A DNA stretch of 62,000 nucleotides from Adiantum capillus-veneris (GCA_014529385.2 CM043963.1:75588412-75650411); one strand, 5' to 3'; counted from the first letter of the stretch, positions 10,822 to 22,661 are shown. Notes: generated by a model not told the origin, from the letters alone. Numbers and translations: made by a program.

Positions 10822-12009
10822 CTAGGATCGAACTTGAAGTGGTTCATCAGGTGATTCTTGAACACTGGGAGGTGTGGATTCTTTTGTAGCTTCATGGAGG
10901 TCCACTACTATAGATGGAGGCTGTGTAGAAGCTTTTACCTCTATGGATGAATTACATGAGGAGCTAGAAGCTTCAGGGAACTCCCCCCTTCCTGAGCTAG
11001 GTGGAATAAATTGGTTTTGCCTTGGAGCCCAAACTAGCTCTGGACTAGGTGTGTGGCATTCTGTGATCTTTCCCTTCCCACGGTATGCCATTGGTAGTGT
11101 TACACTGTTTGACTCATATGGGTTTGTTGTCGATAGGGAAGGACACATTTTACGTTTAGGTACCCAAATTTTCTCATTTCCATCATAGTAGCCTTGGGCT
11201 TCTAATAGTTGTTTTGGAATCCATCGTGATTTGGTCTTGACTCTCCTAGGGCGCGCTCTTGGTTTTCCGGGGAAATTTTTTCTTGGAATGGATGGGGGGG
11301 TTGAGGTAGTTGGAAGTAAGGCCTTGGGGACCCATTGATATGTACTCTTAGGTCGTGCAGGTTGAGTACTTGCAATATTACTGCTTGCTGCAACTACAAG
11401 TGTTGAAGTGCTAGGTTCATGGGTAGCTGGCAAAGACGAGTTAACCACCTTGGCTTGTGAATGTTGGCTATCCTTCAACTTTGCTAGAGTTTGCAACGTA
11501 GGTGACTTTGCTTGAATGATAGGGGTAAGAGTCGGTGGTCGCGTCGTGACACTACCAATATCCCAATCAATAGTGCATTTGGTTGCCAACATCCACGTGT
11601 GTCCCAGGTTTACGTTGCCTTCCATAGCTCCCGCAGGCATGACTAGAAACCTCTGCACTATGCTTCCATTGTCATAGACAATAGGTGTCTGAAGGACTCC
11701 AAGAATAGCAGTTTTCTTTTTATTAATGCCCTTGACTTGCATCGTACTCGGGGATAGGGTCGGTTTCCCTAATTGACACCAAACTCCATAGGATAACAAA
11801 TTGTGTTTAGCTCCCGTATCTAATAAGGCATTGTATAGTACTTTCCCATAGGGGCTATTTAGCTCAATTGGGTATCGTAGGGGTGGCTCAGATTCTAATG
11901 AGTCGTCATCTGTGTCCTCGAACAATGCTTGCGTGATTCCCAGATTAGCCTCTCGTTGGCGTCTAAGACGTTGTTGTCGTTCTCGAGCCTCAACTCTTGC
12001 TTGGATTTT
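10822..12009 (-). CDS. Accessory region of element A: second retropepsin-like domain plus W-x-P-K repeats
   Basis: It follows the integrase stop in the same reading frame with no further stop, so it may be a C-terminal extension of the polyprotein or a separate ORF. An Arg-rich lead-in precedes the first ATG-like position (about 11925). Counting from there: a retropepsin-like domain at 30-115 with LLDTGAKHNLLS (DTG at 36-38), SYGVWCQLGKP and LGHTWM; then a low-complexity Ser/Thr/Pro region with STYQWVPK (about 195-201), SRWIPKQLLEAQGYY (233-247), GNEKIWVPK (249-257) and LVWAPRQ (297-303). The frame ends with TAG. Element E carries a clear relative at the same relative place. The pol protease of A is separate (DGG near 16150). 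Function unknown; substrate binding, capsid processing or an envelope-position role are all guesses. Confidence 0.75.
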   Translation of the reverse strand, partial: KIQARVEARERQQRLRRQREANLGITQALFEDTDDDSLESEPPLRYPIELNSPYGKVLYNALLDTGAKHNLLSYGVWCQLGKPTLSPSTMQVKGINKKKTAILGVLQTPIVYDNGSIVQRFLVMPAGAMEGNVNLGHTWMLATKCTIDWDIGSVTTRPPTLTPIIQAKSPTLQTLAKLKDSQHSQAKVVNSSLPATHEPSTSTLVVAASSNIASTQPARPKSTYQWVPKALLPTTSTPPSIPRKNFPGKPRARPRRVKTKSRWIPKQLLEAQGYYDGNEKIWVPKRKMCPSLSTTNPYESNSVTLPMAYRGKGKITECHTPSPELVWAPRQNQFIPPSSGRGEFPEASSSSCNSSIEVKASTQPPSIVVDLHEATKESTPPSVQESPDEPLQVRS

Positions 12010-15000
12010 TTAAAGCTCTGCTTGTTCCTTGACAGCCTTCTTTTGATGGATGGCTTGCAACTCTTCCTGGCTTAGAGGATCATAATATCTTTTGAATTTC
12101 CCATTAAGGAATCCAATGGTTTCAACTCCATCTAGAGTCTCCACACGAATGGTACCTTGCGGAGTAATTTCACACACTCGATATGGTCCCTTACCAGCGT
12201 ATTTCAATTTCTTCTTTTCATTACGTACCCCGTACATAAGAACTTTATCACCAACCTTGATGTCTTTATCCTTTAAATGGCTATCAAACCACTTATTTCT
12301 CCTATCCTTCTCCACTAGAGCATTTCGCACAGCTAATTGCCTTTCTTCATCTAGCCTTTCCAGGATATATAATCGCTCCACTAAGGGGTTACCATCCCAA
12401 CCTTCTTGAGAAGCTACTCGAAGACTAGGAATGACAAACTCCCATGGCATAACTGCTTCTTGGCCATACACCATCTTAAACGGTGTGCAATTAATAGCAA
12501 CTTTATACGTGGTACGATAAGCCCATAAAGCTGATGTAAGCTTTAGGTCCCAATCAGTGCGATGAGCCTCGACTGTCTTTGTCAAAATGGAGATGAGAGT
12601 TTTGTTGGTACTCTCAACTTGGCCATTTGCTTGGGGATAATAGGGTGTAGACTTGTGGTGAGATATCATGAAGTTTGATGTGAGTTATTTTATTACTTCA
12701 TTTATAAAATGAGTTCCATTGTCACTCACAAGTTCAAAGGGGCATCCAAAACATGTGATAATGTTCTCAAAGAGGAACTTAGCTGTCGTTTTTGCATCCG
12801 CCTTTCGTGTTGCTTTTGCTTCAGCCCATTTGGTTACATAGTCGGTAGCCACAATGATATATCGTGATTGCGTGTTACGTGTAGCCGGACTAATCGGTCC
12901 TACAAAGTCTAAGCCCCACTTTTCAAATGGTTGGCTTACCTTGATGGGATGTAGAGGCATCCTATCACTTCTTTGTGGCTTCTTGAAGCGTTGGCATTCA
13001 TCACATCCCTTTGCAAAAAGTGATGCATCCTTAAACAGAGTGGGCCACCAATAGCCTGACTGTAAGATCTTTCGGGCAGTCAACTTTCCTGAAAAGTGAC
13101 CACCGGCTACGCCCATGTGTGCCTCTTGTAGAATATATAAATACACATCCTCGCGGGCACAGCGTCTAAGAACATCATCTTTTCCTCTCTTATAGAGAGT
13201 TCCAGCCAGTAAGCAATAGGGTTTGCATTCCTTGATTAATTTTTGAGCTATATCTTTTCGCAGTTCTTTGGGTGGAAAACCATTGACTAAGAAGTTAACA
13301 ATCTTTTCACTCCATTCAGGCATTGTCTCAACAATGAACAAAGGAGTATCAGGCAATTCATCATCAACCCCCGTAGGAGCTTCGCCATTAGGGATACGAG
13401 ATAAATGATCCGCCATGACATGTTTTCTCCCAGGCCTCACAACAACGGTGAAGTCAAACTCAAGAAGAATTAACAACCATCGTGTAATTCGACTTGTGGA
13501 ACATGGCTTGTTTACCAAATATAGCAATGCTTGATGATCAACATAAAACACAAACTTGGTAGCAAGAAGGTAATAGCGAAATTTCTTTACTGCGTAAATC
13601 ATAGCTAGACCTTCACGCTCTGTAGTACTGTAGTTCATCTCGGCATCATTTAATTGGCGACTTGCAAAGCTAATAGGGTAGTCCAATTTATGTTCTCCTG
13701 GTTGAGTTAGAACACACCCAATAGCAAAATTTGATGCATCAATATGCACATGAAAAGGTACATTCCAATCAGGTGTTCGCAGGATTGGAGCACTTGTTAG
13801 GGCCTTCTTTAATAACTCATAAGATTGATGACATTCTTCCGTCCAGTGAAACTCGATAAGAAGCTTGTACAATGGACGCGCTATCTCGGCAAAGTTTAAA
13901 ATAAACCTTCGATAATAACCAACATGGCCCATAAATCTTTGAACTCCTTTATAGTTCGTAGGTGGTGGCAAATCGGCAATGGCTTTAATCTTACTCTCAT
14001 CTGTGGATATCCCGTTCTTGGACACTATATGCCCTAGAATGACTCCATGCTTAACCCAAAATTGGCATTTGAAAGGGTTCAATGAGATGCGATAAAATCT
14101 GCACCTTTCAAATATTTTTCGTAGATATAACAAATGCTTCTCCCAAGAAGAATAAACACAAAGGTCGTCTAGGAAAGCTTCACAAAACTCCCTTAGAAAT
14201 TCTTTAAACGCAGTGTTTATTAATCGTTGGAATGTAGCAGGGGCATTTGTTAAGCCAAAAGCCATAACACGAAATGCAAACACTCCAAACTCTGTGATAA
14301 AAGCAGTTTTAGCTTGGTCCTCTAATGCAATTGTGATTTGATTGTAACCAGAGTACCCATCTAAAAAGCTATAAGCTTCCTTGCCCGCAACTCTTTCAAG
14401 CACATGTTCTGAATATGGTAAGGGATAATGATCTCTCCTAGTGGCTGCATTAACTTTCTTCAGGTCCACGTACACTCTTAGTTTCCCATTCTTTTTTGGC
14501 ACAATGACTATTGGAGAAACCCATTCTGAGTGCTCAATAGGGTATATGAATCCACATTGGATAAGTTTTTCAATCTCCTCTTATACAATTTTGGCGTACT
14601 TAGGATTCATTGGATAGGGTCGTTGTTGGACGGGTTTAGCAGTGTTGATCATGGGAATTATATGTTGCACCACAGAAGGTGGAACGCCCTTCATGTCATG
14701 ATATGTCCAAGCAAAGATATCCTTGTATTCCTTGAGGAGCTCCTTAAGTACAGCCTCTTCAGTTTTGGTAAGGCCTTGAGCAATAAAGACTGGTTTAGAC
14801 TCCTCACCTGGTTCTGCTAATTCTATCTCTTTAACTACCTCTGGACCATCATAGACTCCACTGCTTCCATTGGTAGGTATTCGTTGGGCTTTGGCATACA
14901 CAACCTTTCGCTCCCCCGTGGTATAAGATTTAAAATGTTCAGGAGCCATATGTAAGTCAGCAGGCTCTTGTCCTGACACAGACCTTTCTTTTAGTTCTGC

Positions 15001-18000
15001 CTCCTTTTGTTGTTGAGCTAACTCTCGGTTTTGACGTCTTCTTATAGTTCGACTCAATTTCGGCTCTGTAACCTCCAATTGAGCGAGGTCAATGGGTCGC
15101 GGGCTGCACCACATGACACTCTGGAGATGTTCACCCCAATTGTCTACTAGCTTTCGATGAGCATCACATGCCCCTAGATAGCTAAGCCATTCTGTAGTAG
15201 ATCTTTCCTTGTTTATCCTAGCTCTCACATTTGCTCGATATCGTCGTCTCTTATATGACCTTTGTTTCTTGTTAAGGTTTTGATTTTGGTAAATGTTTGA
15301 ACTCGACTCGCCTAATAGGTCTTCGCTTGTATCTTCTTCATTCTCATATGAATTACCATAGATGGTCCTACTAGGCCTTGAGTGTTCAGTTTCTATACTT
15401 GGTTCACTCGATGTTTCCTCAGGTTCTGAATCCATTTCTTTCTGAGATTCCGTTTTCGATGTGTATTGGCCTGAAGCCTTTGAGGAATCATCGGTTTCAC
15501 TCTCAGGTAGGTGTGCCTCTTTCTTATCATCGGATGTTACATGCGCTACAGCTAACATGTTTACTGGTGCAATGTGTGGTATCTCTTCCCCATCTGGTGT
15601 TACCCAGGTTGTTCCTCTAGCTCCCCATGTATCTATAGTTGCCGCTAGGTGTACCCAATCGACATTGTCTGACTTAGCCATTCCGGGTAGGATATCCATA
15701 TAAGGAGAGTTCTCCCCAATATCCGTGTCTTCGTTACACGTGTAACAATACTGTAATGGAGCTGAGTGAATTGTTGTGTCTGATCGATTATCAATGATGA
15801 ATTTATTTCCTAGAGGATGCGTTCGACCACTTAAAAGATCAACTCGAATGACAGAGTCTTGGAACTGTAAGTAGACGTGGTTTTTGGACCAGTCATGCAC
15901 CATTTTTGCTTCCCTCATGAATGGACGCCCTAAGATCATCTCAAATGACATAGGATGCTTGGAAAAATCCATAACAATGAAAGTTTGCCTTACCTTGTGT
16001 CCCAAGACCTTGATTCTGAGATCCTTTAGCATTCCAATAGGCGTAACAATAGATCCATTAGCCATTTTTACCACTACGCTTGTGGCTTCGAGGTGAGGTC
16101 GCCCCATAGACTCCCAACAACTCTTTGTCACCATGCTGACTCCCGCACCACCGTCAAGGACCCCCTTTACAGTTAATCCTTTAGTAGTGATTGGTAGAGT
16201 AGCATTAGATTCATCACCTTCAAAGTATTGCCCCAACTTGTTAACGGGTACTTCAATTACAGATTCATGTCCCGCTAGGTCAGATGGTGGTGCTAAATGT
16301 TCCTCATCATTCATTACCGAGTCAGGTTTGTTCATATGTGCAAACTGTGGTAATCCGGCCTGTAATTCTCCATTGAGGAAGGCTCGAAGAGCTGAGACTA
16401 GCTCGGGGTCTTTATATAGTTTGGACATGATGGTGGTTCTAACTTCTGAAGACATGAAATCCATCAATTTGGAAACATTTAATGGCATCTTGTGGGACGT
16501 AGGACCCTGACAAGAGAATGGTGAAGATGGAATCTCCACTTCCTCAAGGGGGTCGGGCATTCCCTCACCAAACATTCTCTCTAGTAGGAAAGGTGTGTGT
16601 CCACTTTCAGATGTCCTACCCTCACTCTCTTCCCGAATGATACTGGGTATAGCTAACGGCCTGTAGTTCTTGTGAGGTTGAACTTGTGTGGGAAACACTG
16701 TATTCGACATCTGGATATGTTTAGGTTCAGGTTCTAATGTTCGTTGAGTTTCTTCCACCAAACCCCTCAGTTGTTGGACTCGTTCAATTTCCACTGTTGG
16801 GTTTGGATAGGTTCCAATCTTTCTCTTGCAATCCTCGTTTTTTGTCTCTCGTGGCTTATCTTGGGGGTTCGCAACTGGGTGGTTTAACCTTGAATACTCT
16901 TTTGGTGTTCGTCGTAATTCCCTCTCGTGATCCTCCTCACTGGCTTTTTCCTTTGTAGTAACAGTTTTGGTCTCCATGGTCTCTATCAAATCTGAGTCAT
17001 CCTCAGGGTCATTCATATACACGGGATCCTCTCCTGTCCCTATGTTAGTCTTTGAACTAGGTTTTGAGCTAGAAGCATTAAGGGATTTCTTTCTTTGTGT
17101 TTTCTTCTTTCTCGCTCGGCCAATGGATGCAGCATCTCTCTCTTCAAGGATGTAATTTTGCTTTTGGAGCATCGACCGTGTGAGTGCATTCATTGGTGCT
17201 ATGTTTATAGTTGGTGGTGTCCCATCAACAATCTCTATTATGTTCAATGGTGTGATTTTCGGTGCGTTTGGATTGTTAGGACACTGTGCGATCAAATGAT
17301 CTATGCCACAACGACTACAAGTGAGTATTGGCATTGCCAATGCATTCCCTTGACTTGTTTGCATTAGTGCAGCATTCTTTTGCATTCTAATGGGGCACTC
17401 AGCTACTCGATGTGGTCCACCACATTCGTAGCACTGAAGAGGTGGTCTCCTGGAAAAACTATTAATGTTTTGGCCTCTTGCTGCTAGCGCACTAGCTTGA
17501 TATACCGGTTTGATTTGTCCCCAATGGTCTTCCATATAGTACATGGGACACTCCTCAAGCATGTCGACTCCATAGGTGATACTAGAGTCTATGTCCTCTT
17601 CGCAATCTACATAAGTATTAGATGACTCGCAACCTATTTGGTTCATAGGTGTAACTCTTGGATGAGGGGGTTGCGGTCCTAGCACTGGAGGTGGCAACGG
17701 TGTGGTTTGGCCCACATTTTGGGTTCTAGGGACCATGTGCTGTAATGGCAACTGTTGCTCCATGGGTGGGGTAGGCATCAATGCAGGAACTCGAGGTGAG
17801 TCTGCCCAATCTATAGGCGGTCTATTTTCCATGGTGCGTTTAAGCATTAGGCAATCCTTCGCTTGATGCCCATACCTACCACACGCGTTACAAGTCCCGT
17901 TAAACTTTACTCTGAAAGTAGGGCATTCACTCGTAGTATGTGGGCCCAAGCAAATTGAGCACCATTGTTGCTCCCTTCTTGGATACATATGAGTGTTTTG

Positions 18001-18624
18001 TGGAGCACGATTACCCCTAAGGCTTTCTTGGATGGCCTTTGTGAGATCTCCCAAAGTCATCTCAGATATCGTTTGCTCTTTCACGATTGGCTTTATCTTC
18101 ATTGGCTCATGCCCTGATGCTTGCGAGCTACTAGACTTTGGCTCGGCAGACACTCTTTCACCTGCAATCATTAAATTATCCTCCAATTGGATTGCATTCA
18201 TGGTGACTGCTTCCCAAGTAGTGATACCTCTAATGACTAGGCCATTATAGATACTTTAATGTCGTAGTCCCCTAATGAATCTATCAAGCAATTGGTTGTT
18301 GTTGAATCGCTCGTTTGGATTGCATCGAGAATTCAAATTCTTTAGGCGACTAATGAAGTCTCTCACGGATTCACCTTCTTCTCGTTGGGCTTTCTGAAGC
18401 TGAGAGGCTACACCCCAAAGTACTCCCTCTCGTATGTATTCTTTTAAGAACAGTCTGCTAAGAGTAGAGTAGATCTCTTCTACTCTTAAGGTTCTATACC
18501 AATCTCCAGCCTTTCCGCTTAGGGTCAAACTCAAAGCCTTACACTTATGTAGCTCATTGTGCTCTTCCAAGGTCGCACACATGTTCAAAGACTTCCATAT
18601 GCTTTCTAGCATCTCCGTCTCCAC
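12010..18624 (-). pseudogene. Gag C-terminal part, protease, RT, RNase H and integrase of element A
   Basis: One reading frame with in-frame TAA at 18256, 14581 and 12685, ending at TAA 12010. Order: capsid piece (LSGKAGDWYRTL; VRDFISRLKNLN); four zinc knuckles, CSICLGPHTTSEC, CNACGRYGHQAKDC, CYECGGPHRVAEC and CSRCGIDHLIAQC, three of them with CX2CX3HX4C spacing; retropepsin with VLDGGAGVSMV and ILGRPFM; RT with FLDGYSGYNQ and FLDDLCVYS; RNase H with HIDASNFAIG, TEREGLAMIY and ADHLSR; integrase HHCC zinc site (HMGVAGGHF, CDEC) and D-D-E core (LDFVGPI, SDNGTHF, NGQVEST). D-D spacing is about 61 and D-E about 35 with the stop bridged. A GPYRV module closes it. The protease has DGG where DTG/DSG is usual. 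The stop at 14581 lies where relatives have Lys. Enzymatic residues of RT, RNase H and integrase are all present. Confidence 0.93.
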
Positions 18625-20320
18625 TGAATTTTTGTGTGAGCTTAGCTACTTGAACTGCCTTGCTCCTAGGCTCTCTATCAGGTGCACTACGCATGTTTTC
18701 CGCAATAGAGCGACCGATAGTTTGAGCAAATGCTGCCAAATCTCCTATTTGAGCAGGTATAATGGGTGTATGTGCTCCTGGAACCACATGTGAGATGGGA
18801 GTTGGCCTTGGCCTTGGCATACGCGCGGCTCTTGGGTCCCAAATTTCGTATGGTGGTGTACCACACGGTGGTCCAAAGTTTACAGGCGTGGCCCTAGGCA
18901 TAGGGGGTACCTGATATGGCATGTTATTATTAAATGGCATGGCTCCACTTGTATAAGATCTTGGATAATTCCATTGTGGATTGTAAGCTCTTGGAATAAT
19001 CGGAGGTGTAGGAGCTACATGAGGCTGAGGTACGACAGGTGCACATGATTGATACATACATGTAGGTATAGTGGGGGGCACTGTGCTACTAGGCATCGGC
19101 GCAATGTTAACAAATGAACTCCATGGTGTATTTCTTGTCATGCTCACCACTGGGATATGCATGGTAGCCGTAGTGTCATTAAGAGAAAGATGAGCCAGAT
19201 CTGTGAAGGTAAAGCTGCCACTTGTGGGCTCAGATTGTACTGAGGCTCCCGGCGAAACAACATATGGAGGATCAATGGGGCTCACTGGGGGAGTCTCCAT
19301 TTGTGATAGGGTTGGTTGGTTGGTCTTTCCCGTATCCAAGAATCTCATTAGGCCTGTTGAAGGCATGTTGATCCCTGTGTTCTGTCTTTCTAACTCGACA
19401 ATCCTATGGAGGACATCACAGACTTTTTGTTGTTGTTCATCTATGCTAGTAGCACCCGATGTGGATTGTAGAACATCTAACCAACCCACATGATAGGTGT
19501 GTCCTGTGTACCGATCAGTTAAAGCTTCTGCTTGTAGGTCATACTCCCAATTTTTGTTTAGGAATATCCCATCTAGGCCTGGCGTGCTGGAGGTTTCCCT
19601 TGAAGTGGAAGCATTATTGCTCCCCATAGCTTGCCCCTCCGTGACTGCTACCTTGGGAGCACTCGGTTGCTCGGCTAGCATGATTGTTGTCATAGGAGCC
19701 TTTGCTTTCAGGGCTCGACTTTGTTCTAGCCTTCGTAGGTTCTCAATTTCCCTCTCCCTTGTTGCTTGCATATAGCGTTCGATCTCTTGTACTTCGGCAA
19801 GACTCCTACCATCGGGTAGTAAAACCTCAGAGGGAGATAGTCCTAAAGGATCAGGAGGTGCAGTGGATGGAACATTCACATGCACACTCTCAAGAAGCAT
19901 AGGGTTTATTTTAGGTATGAATGACGAATTTACTTTCCCACTCCCTTCATTTATTTCATTAACCGCATGTTCGGAGCGAGTAGCTCTACCAAGGGTCTCT
20001 TTTAAGCGGCTAAACACGCTGGACCCGGGCCGTGGGCCCATGGCATGCATGTCTTGACTTGAACTATCAGGGTTTGGTGTAGGATACCCCTCCATGACTT
20101 CGTAGTCAGAGGAAGAATCACTAGATGCGATATGAGGATCTTGGGTCGCGCTACCTTGAGTCCCGGCTGAAGGTCCAGAACCTAGGGTGGAGGAATAATG
20201 GGTGCCCGTGTAAATGGAGGCACTACCAATATGCTCGTGCTCTAACACTCGTCCAGAGCGTAGGTTCATATGACTTGGATCCCCTAGAAGTGTCAGTGAG
20301 GGCCCGTGAAGGCTGCTCAC
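18554..20320 (-). pseudogene. Gag N-terminal part of element A
   Basis: 588 residues. A long Ser/Pro-rich N-terminal region leads to a capsid-type segment starting near QVAKLTQKFSGDGDARKHM. There a one-base shift moves the reading to the frame of 18624 onward, where the capsid continues. The whole Gag is long for a gypsy element (about 700 residues before the first zinc knuckle), which fits Athila/Tat lineages. It forms the virus-like particle core. Broken here by the frameshift and the TAA at 18256. Confidence 0.75.
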
Positions 20321-21388
20321 CTAGTAATTTTGGGTGTTTTGCAACCCAAGTCTTTTCTTATTTATTTATTTTTTGATTTTTTGGTCCTTTTTTTCTGACC
20401 CAACTATAGAATAGAACGTATGATAGCTCAAAACGAGCGTCTCGGTTAGAGGGACATGTCGTGCTTTATAGCCCTCCGTTTGGTCACTTTATGCCCTCGG
20501 AATTCCTAAAACCGTCAATTTCTAGTAGGGAACTAGGCCCAAATTAGAAAGTCTAAGGGTGCAAGTGGGAAGAGAAGGGAGGAGAGTGGAGGAGTTGCCC
20601 CACATGCTCTCATTCCCTCTTGAGGGGGTAGGGTATATATATAAAAGTGAGTCTAGTATATATCATAGGACTAAGGCCTGGGCTTGGGCTTGGGGAAATG
20701 ATCCCGATCCCGATCAAAATTTTAGTGTAGCCCCCCAGTCACTCACGCTTAGGCTTGGGGAAATGATCCCGATCCCGATCAAAATTTTAGTGTAGCCCCC
20801 CAGTCACTCACGCTTAAATATTTTCGGTTTTTTTTTTTTAAGTTTTTTTTTTTTTTTTTGGGCGACGACCACGCGCGGTTTTGGTGACCCTTTCTTGGCA
20901 CACACACTGTCTTCTACCTAACCTCCCAGTCAACAGCTCACAGCTCACAGCTCACAGACAGCTCACTACCTTATCTACTTACTAACAATGCTGCTAACCA
21001 CTAACTAATCTACTAACTAATCTGTTAACTGCTTACTGACAGTGAGCTAACTGTCCACCTACTTCCTCTCTCACTACCTTACTGTGCAAAGACTGTGTGC
21101 AGGCAAACCTTGATAGAAAACTGTGTACAGACTGTGTGCAAGCAGAAATTGCTAACTGCCTTCCTACTTATTCATTCACTACAAACAAGCTAACGACTAC
21201 TAATTGTGCAAAGACTGTGTGCAAACAGAAAACACAACATTATGCAGAAATCACAGAACTTGCAGACAACACAGAAATTAACAACTTGCAGAAAAACAAC
21301 TCATTCCTCTTCCTCTTCCTCTTCTTTCCTACTACAAACAACTCATAGGAGAAGCACAAAGTGCCTCTTGGGCTTAGTGCAGGGCGAT
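20321..21388 (-). other. 5' leader of element A with tandem repeats
   Basis: Non-coding. It has a 65 bp tandem duplication (about 20687-20816) containing GATCCCGATCCCGATC, a T-rich stretch near 20830-20858, a CTCACAG repeat near 20935-20965, and three copies of AGACTGTGTGCA-type sequence between 21085 and 21230. No palindrome array like those of I, B or E. Confidence 0.7.
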
Positions 21389-21406
21389 TCCCCGGCAACG
21401 GCGCCA
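21389..21406 (-). promoter_or_regulatory. Primer binding site, tRNA-Asp (element A)
   Basis: On the minus strand TGGCGCCGTTGCCGGGGA, the complement of the 3' end of plant tRNA-Asp, four bases inside the LTR. Confidence 0.93.
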
Positions 21407-21410
21407 AAAA

Positions 21411-21647
21411 TGTGCGCTCCTTGCCGCACTGTCGAAGCAAGGGCCTTGCCTAACACTGTGTGCGAGCCATAGACGGCTCCAAGCACACAACTAGCTTAAC
21501 TAGTAAGCTCAAAAGAGGGCAATGGTGTGTCACTCACCGCTCTATGCTCCTGCCGTGGAGGATTCCTCGCCGCGAAGAAGAAGGAGACGCCGCTACGTCG
21601 CGCTCACCCGCTTCACCGCCGTCGTGCCGCCGCAATGCTCGATCGCA

Positions 21648-21710
<63 letters not shown>

Positions 21711-22018
21711 ACACACAAGGAGGTGAAGAAGAAGAAGATGGAGATGGAGATGGAGCAAGAGCACTCTTCTATTGCACAAATGAGAGAATGAATGAATTTT
21801 AGGTTTAGTTGGATTTTATATGAGCTCACCCCATTCACACTTGGGCGCCCATGCTTAGCCAACTAATCCCTTGAATGTCCCAGTTAGAGTGCGCCTCTCA
21901 TCGGCGATCACTCTTACCCTTTTCCTATTGGTCCGACAAGCCGGGTACCTGACTCTACCAAATACATAATACACGTCCGCGTAGGTGATGGGGTGTCCGT
22001 GAGCCGTGAGGGTTAACA
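21411..22018 (-). repeat. 5' LTR of element A
   Basis: 608 bp, near-identical to 8072-8670. Flanked at 22019-22023 by the second copy of GCATA. Confidence 0.96.
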
Positions 22019-22023
22019 GCATA

Positions 22024-22658
22024 CGCTGCAGTACAGTACTGTGAACTCTCTGCTGTTTCAATCTTTCGTGTCTCCCCCTCATGTGGTGTTGCATTGCAAA
22101 TCCAAGCATACCAACATGCTCGTGGGTGAAAGATCTCTCTTTCTACGTAATTTTTTTGCGATGAAGTTGTTTTTTTGGTCATGCCAATATACGAGCTATT
22201 ATTATTCCCTATGCACAATACACACATCTATACTGGTTGTTGACCATAGGAATAGATAGAGATAGGAATAGATAGAGCATGTCCTAAGGAAGCTATAGAG
22301 TGCTTCAGAGTTCGAAATTGACTGACCAAAAATAGGTCAAAAATGACATTTGAACACATGAGAGTGTTGGGGATACTCTGCACATTCTAGGTAAAAAGTT
22401 TCGTTGCATTTGGAGCACCGTAGCTATACAAATTCATTGGATCAAGCTTGCGATAAGCAAAGTGGCTTTTGGTGTTTTACACACACCTGAGACCGATCTA
22501 GGTGAGAGCACACTAGGCTTGGGTTTTTTGAGAGATTGGCCATCTCTTGTAGCCTCCATGCACTAGTCTAGTCAGCTACATCCCACGAATTGATATTTTA
22601 TGTTTGTGGTTCTCGCTTTGCTAGCATCGATATGATGAGGCTTGGTAGTCGGCCGACA
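22024..22658 (+). repeat. Element B LTR, right part
   Basis: Continues 7643-8071 across the element A insertion. It contains a duplicated 16 bp motif ATAGGAATAGATAGAG (about 22246-22277). It ends ...GTCGGCCGACA before the primer site. Its last ~100 bp resemble the ends of the I and E LTRs when read in the same sense. Confidence 0.65.
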
Positions 22659-22661
22659 TTT

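Larger units (their letters stand above)
8072..22018 (-). mobile_element. Element A: complete Ty3/gypsy (Athila/Tat-like) retrotransposon, 13.9 kb
   Basis: Bounded by LTRs at 8072-8670 and 21411-22018 and by the duplication GCATA (8067-8071 and 22019-22023). Order on the minus strand: LTR, perfect tRNA-Asp primer site, 1.07 kb leader, Gag, protease, RT, RNase H, integrase, accessory domain, two small frames, 1.3 kb non-coding stretch, polypurine tract, LTR. By eye the LTRs differ by about six substitutions in about 600 bp plus microsatellite length, so insertion was recent. The coding frame nevertheless has in-frame stops and one frameshift. There is no second RNase H, unlike element C. It is inserted in the LTR of element B. 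Confidence 0.95.

Noticed and set aside
10822-11925. Calling the accessory frame of A an envelope gene
   Set aside because: No signal peptide, transmembrane segment or fusion motif visible; the retropepsin-like match explains it better.
14530-20376. Plus-strand open frames opposite element A polyprotein
   Set aside because: Shadows of the minus-strand Gag-Pol; no domain or codon pattern of their own.
22019-22260. Small open frames right of element A
   Set aside because: They lie within the split LTR of element B.
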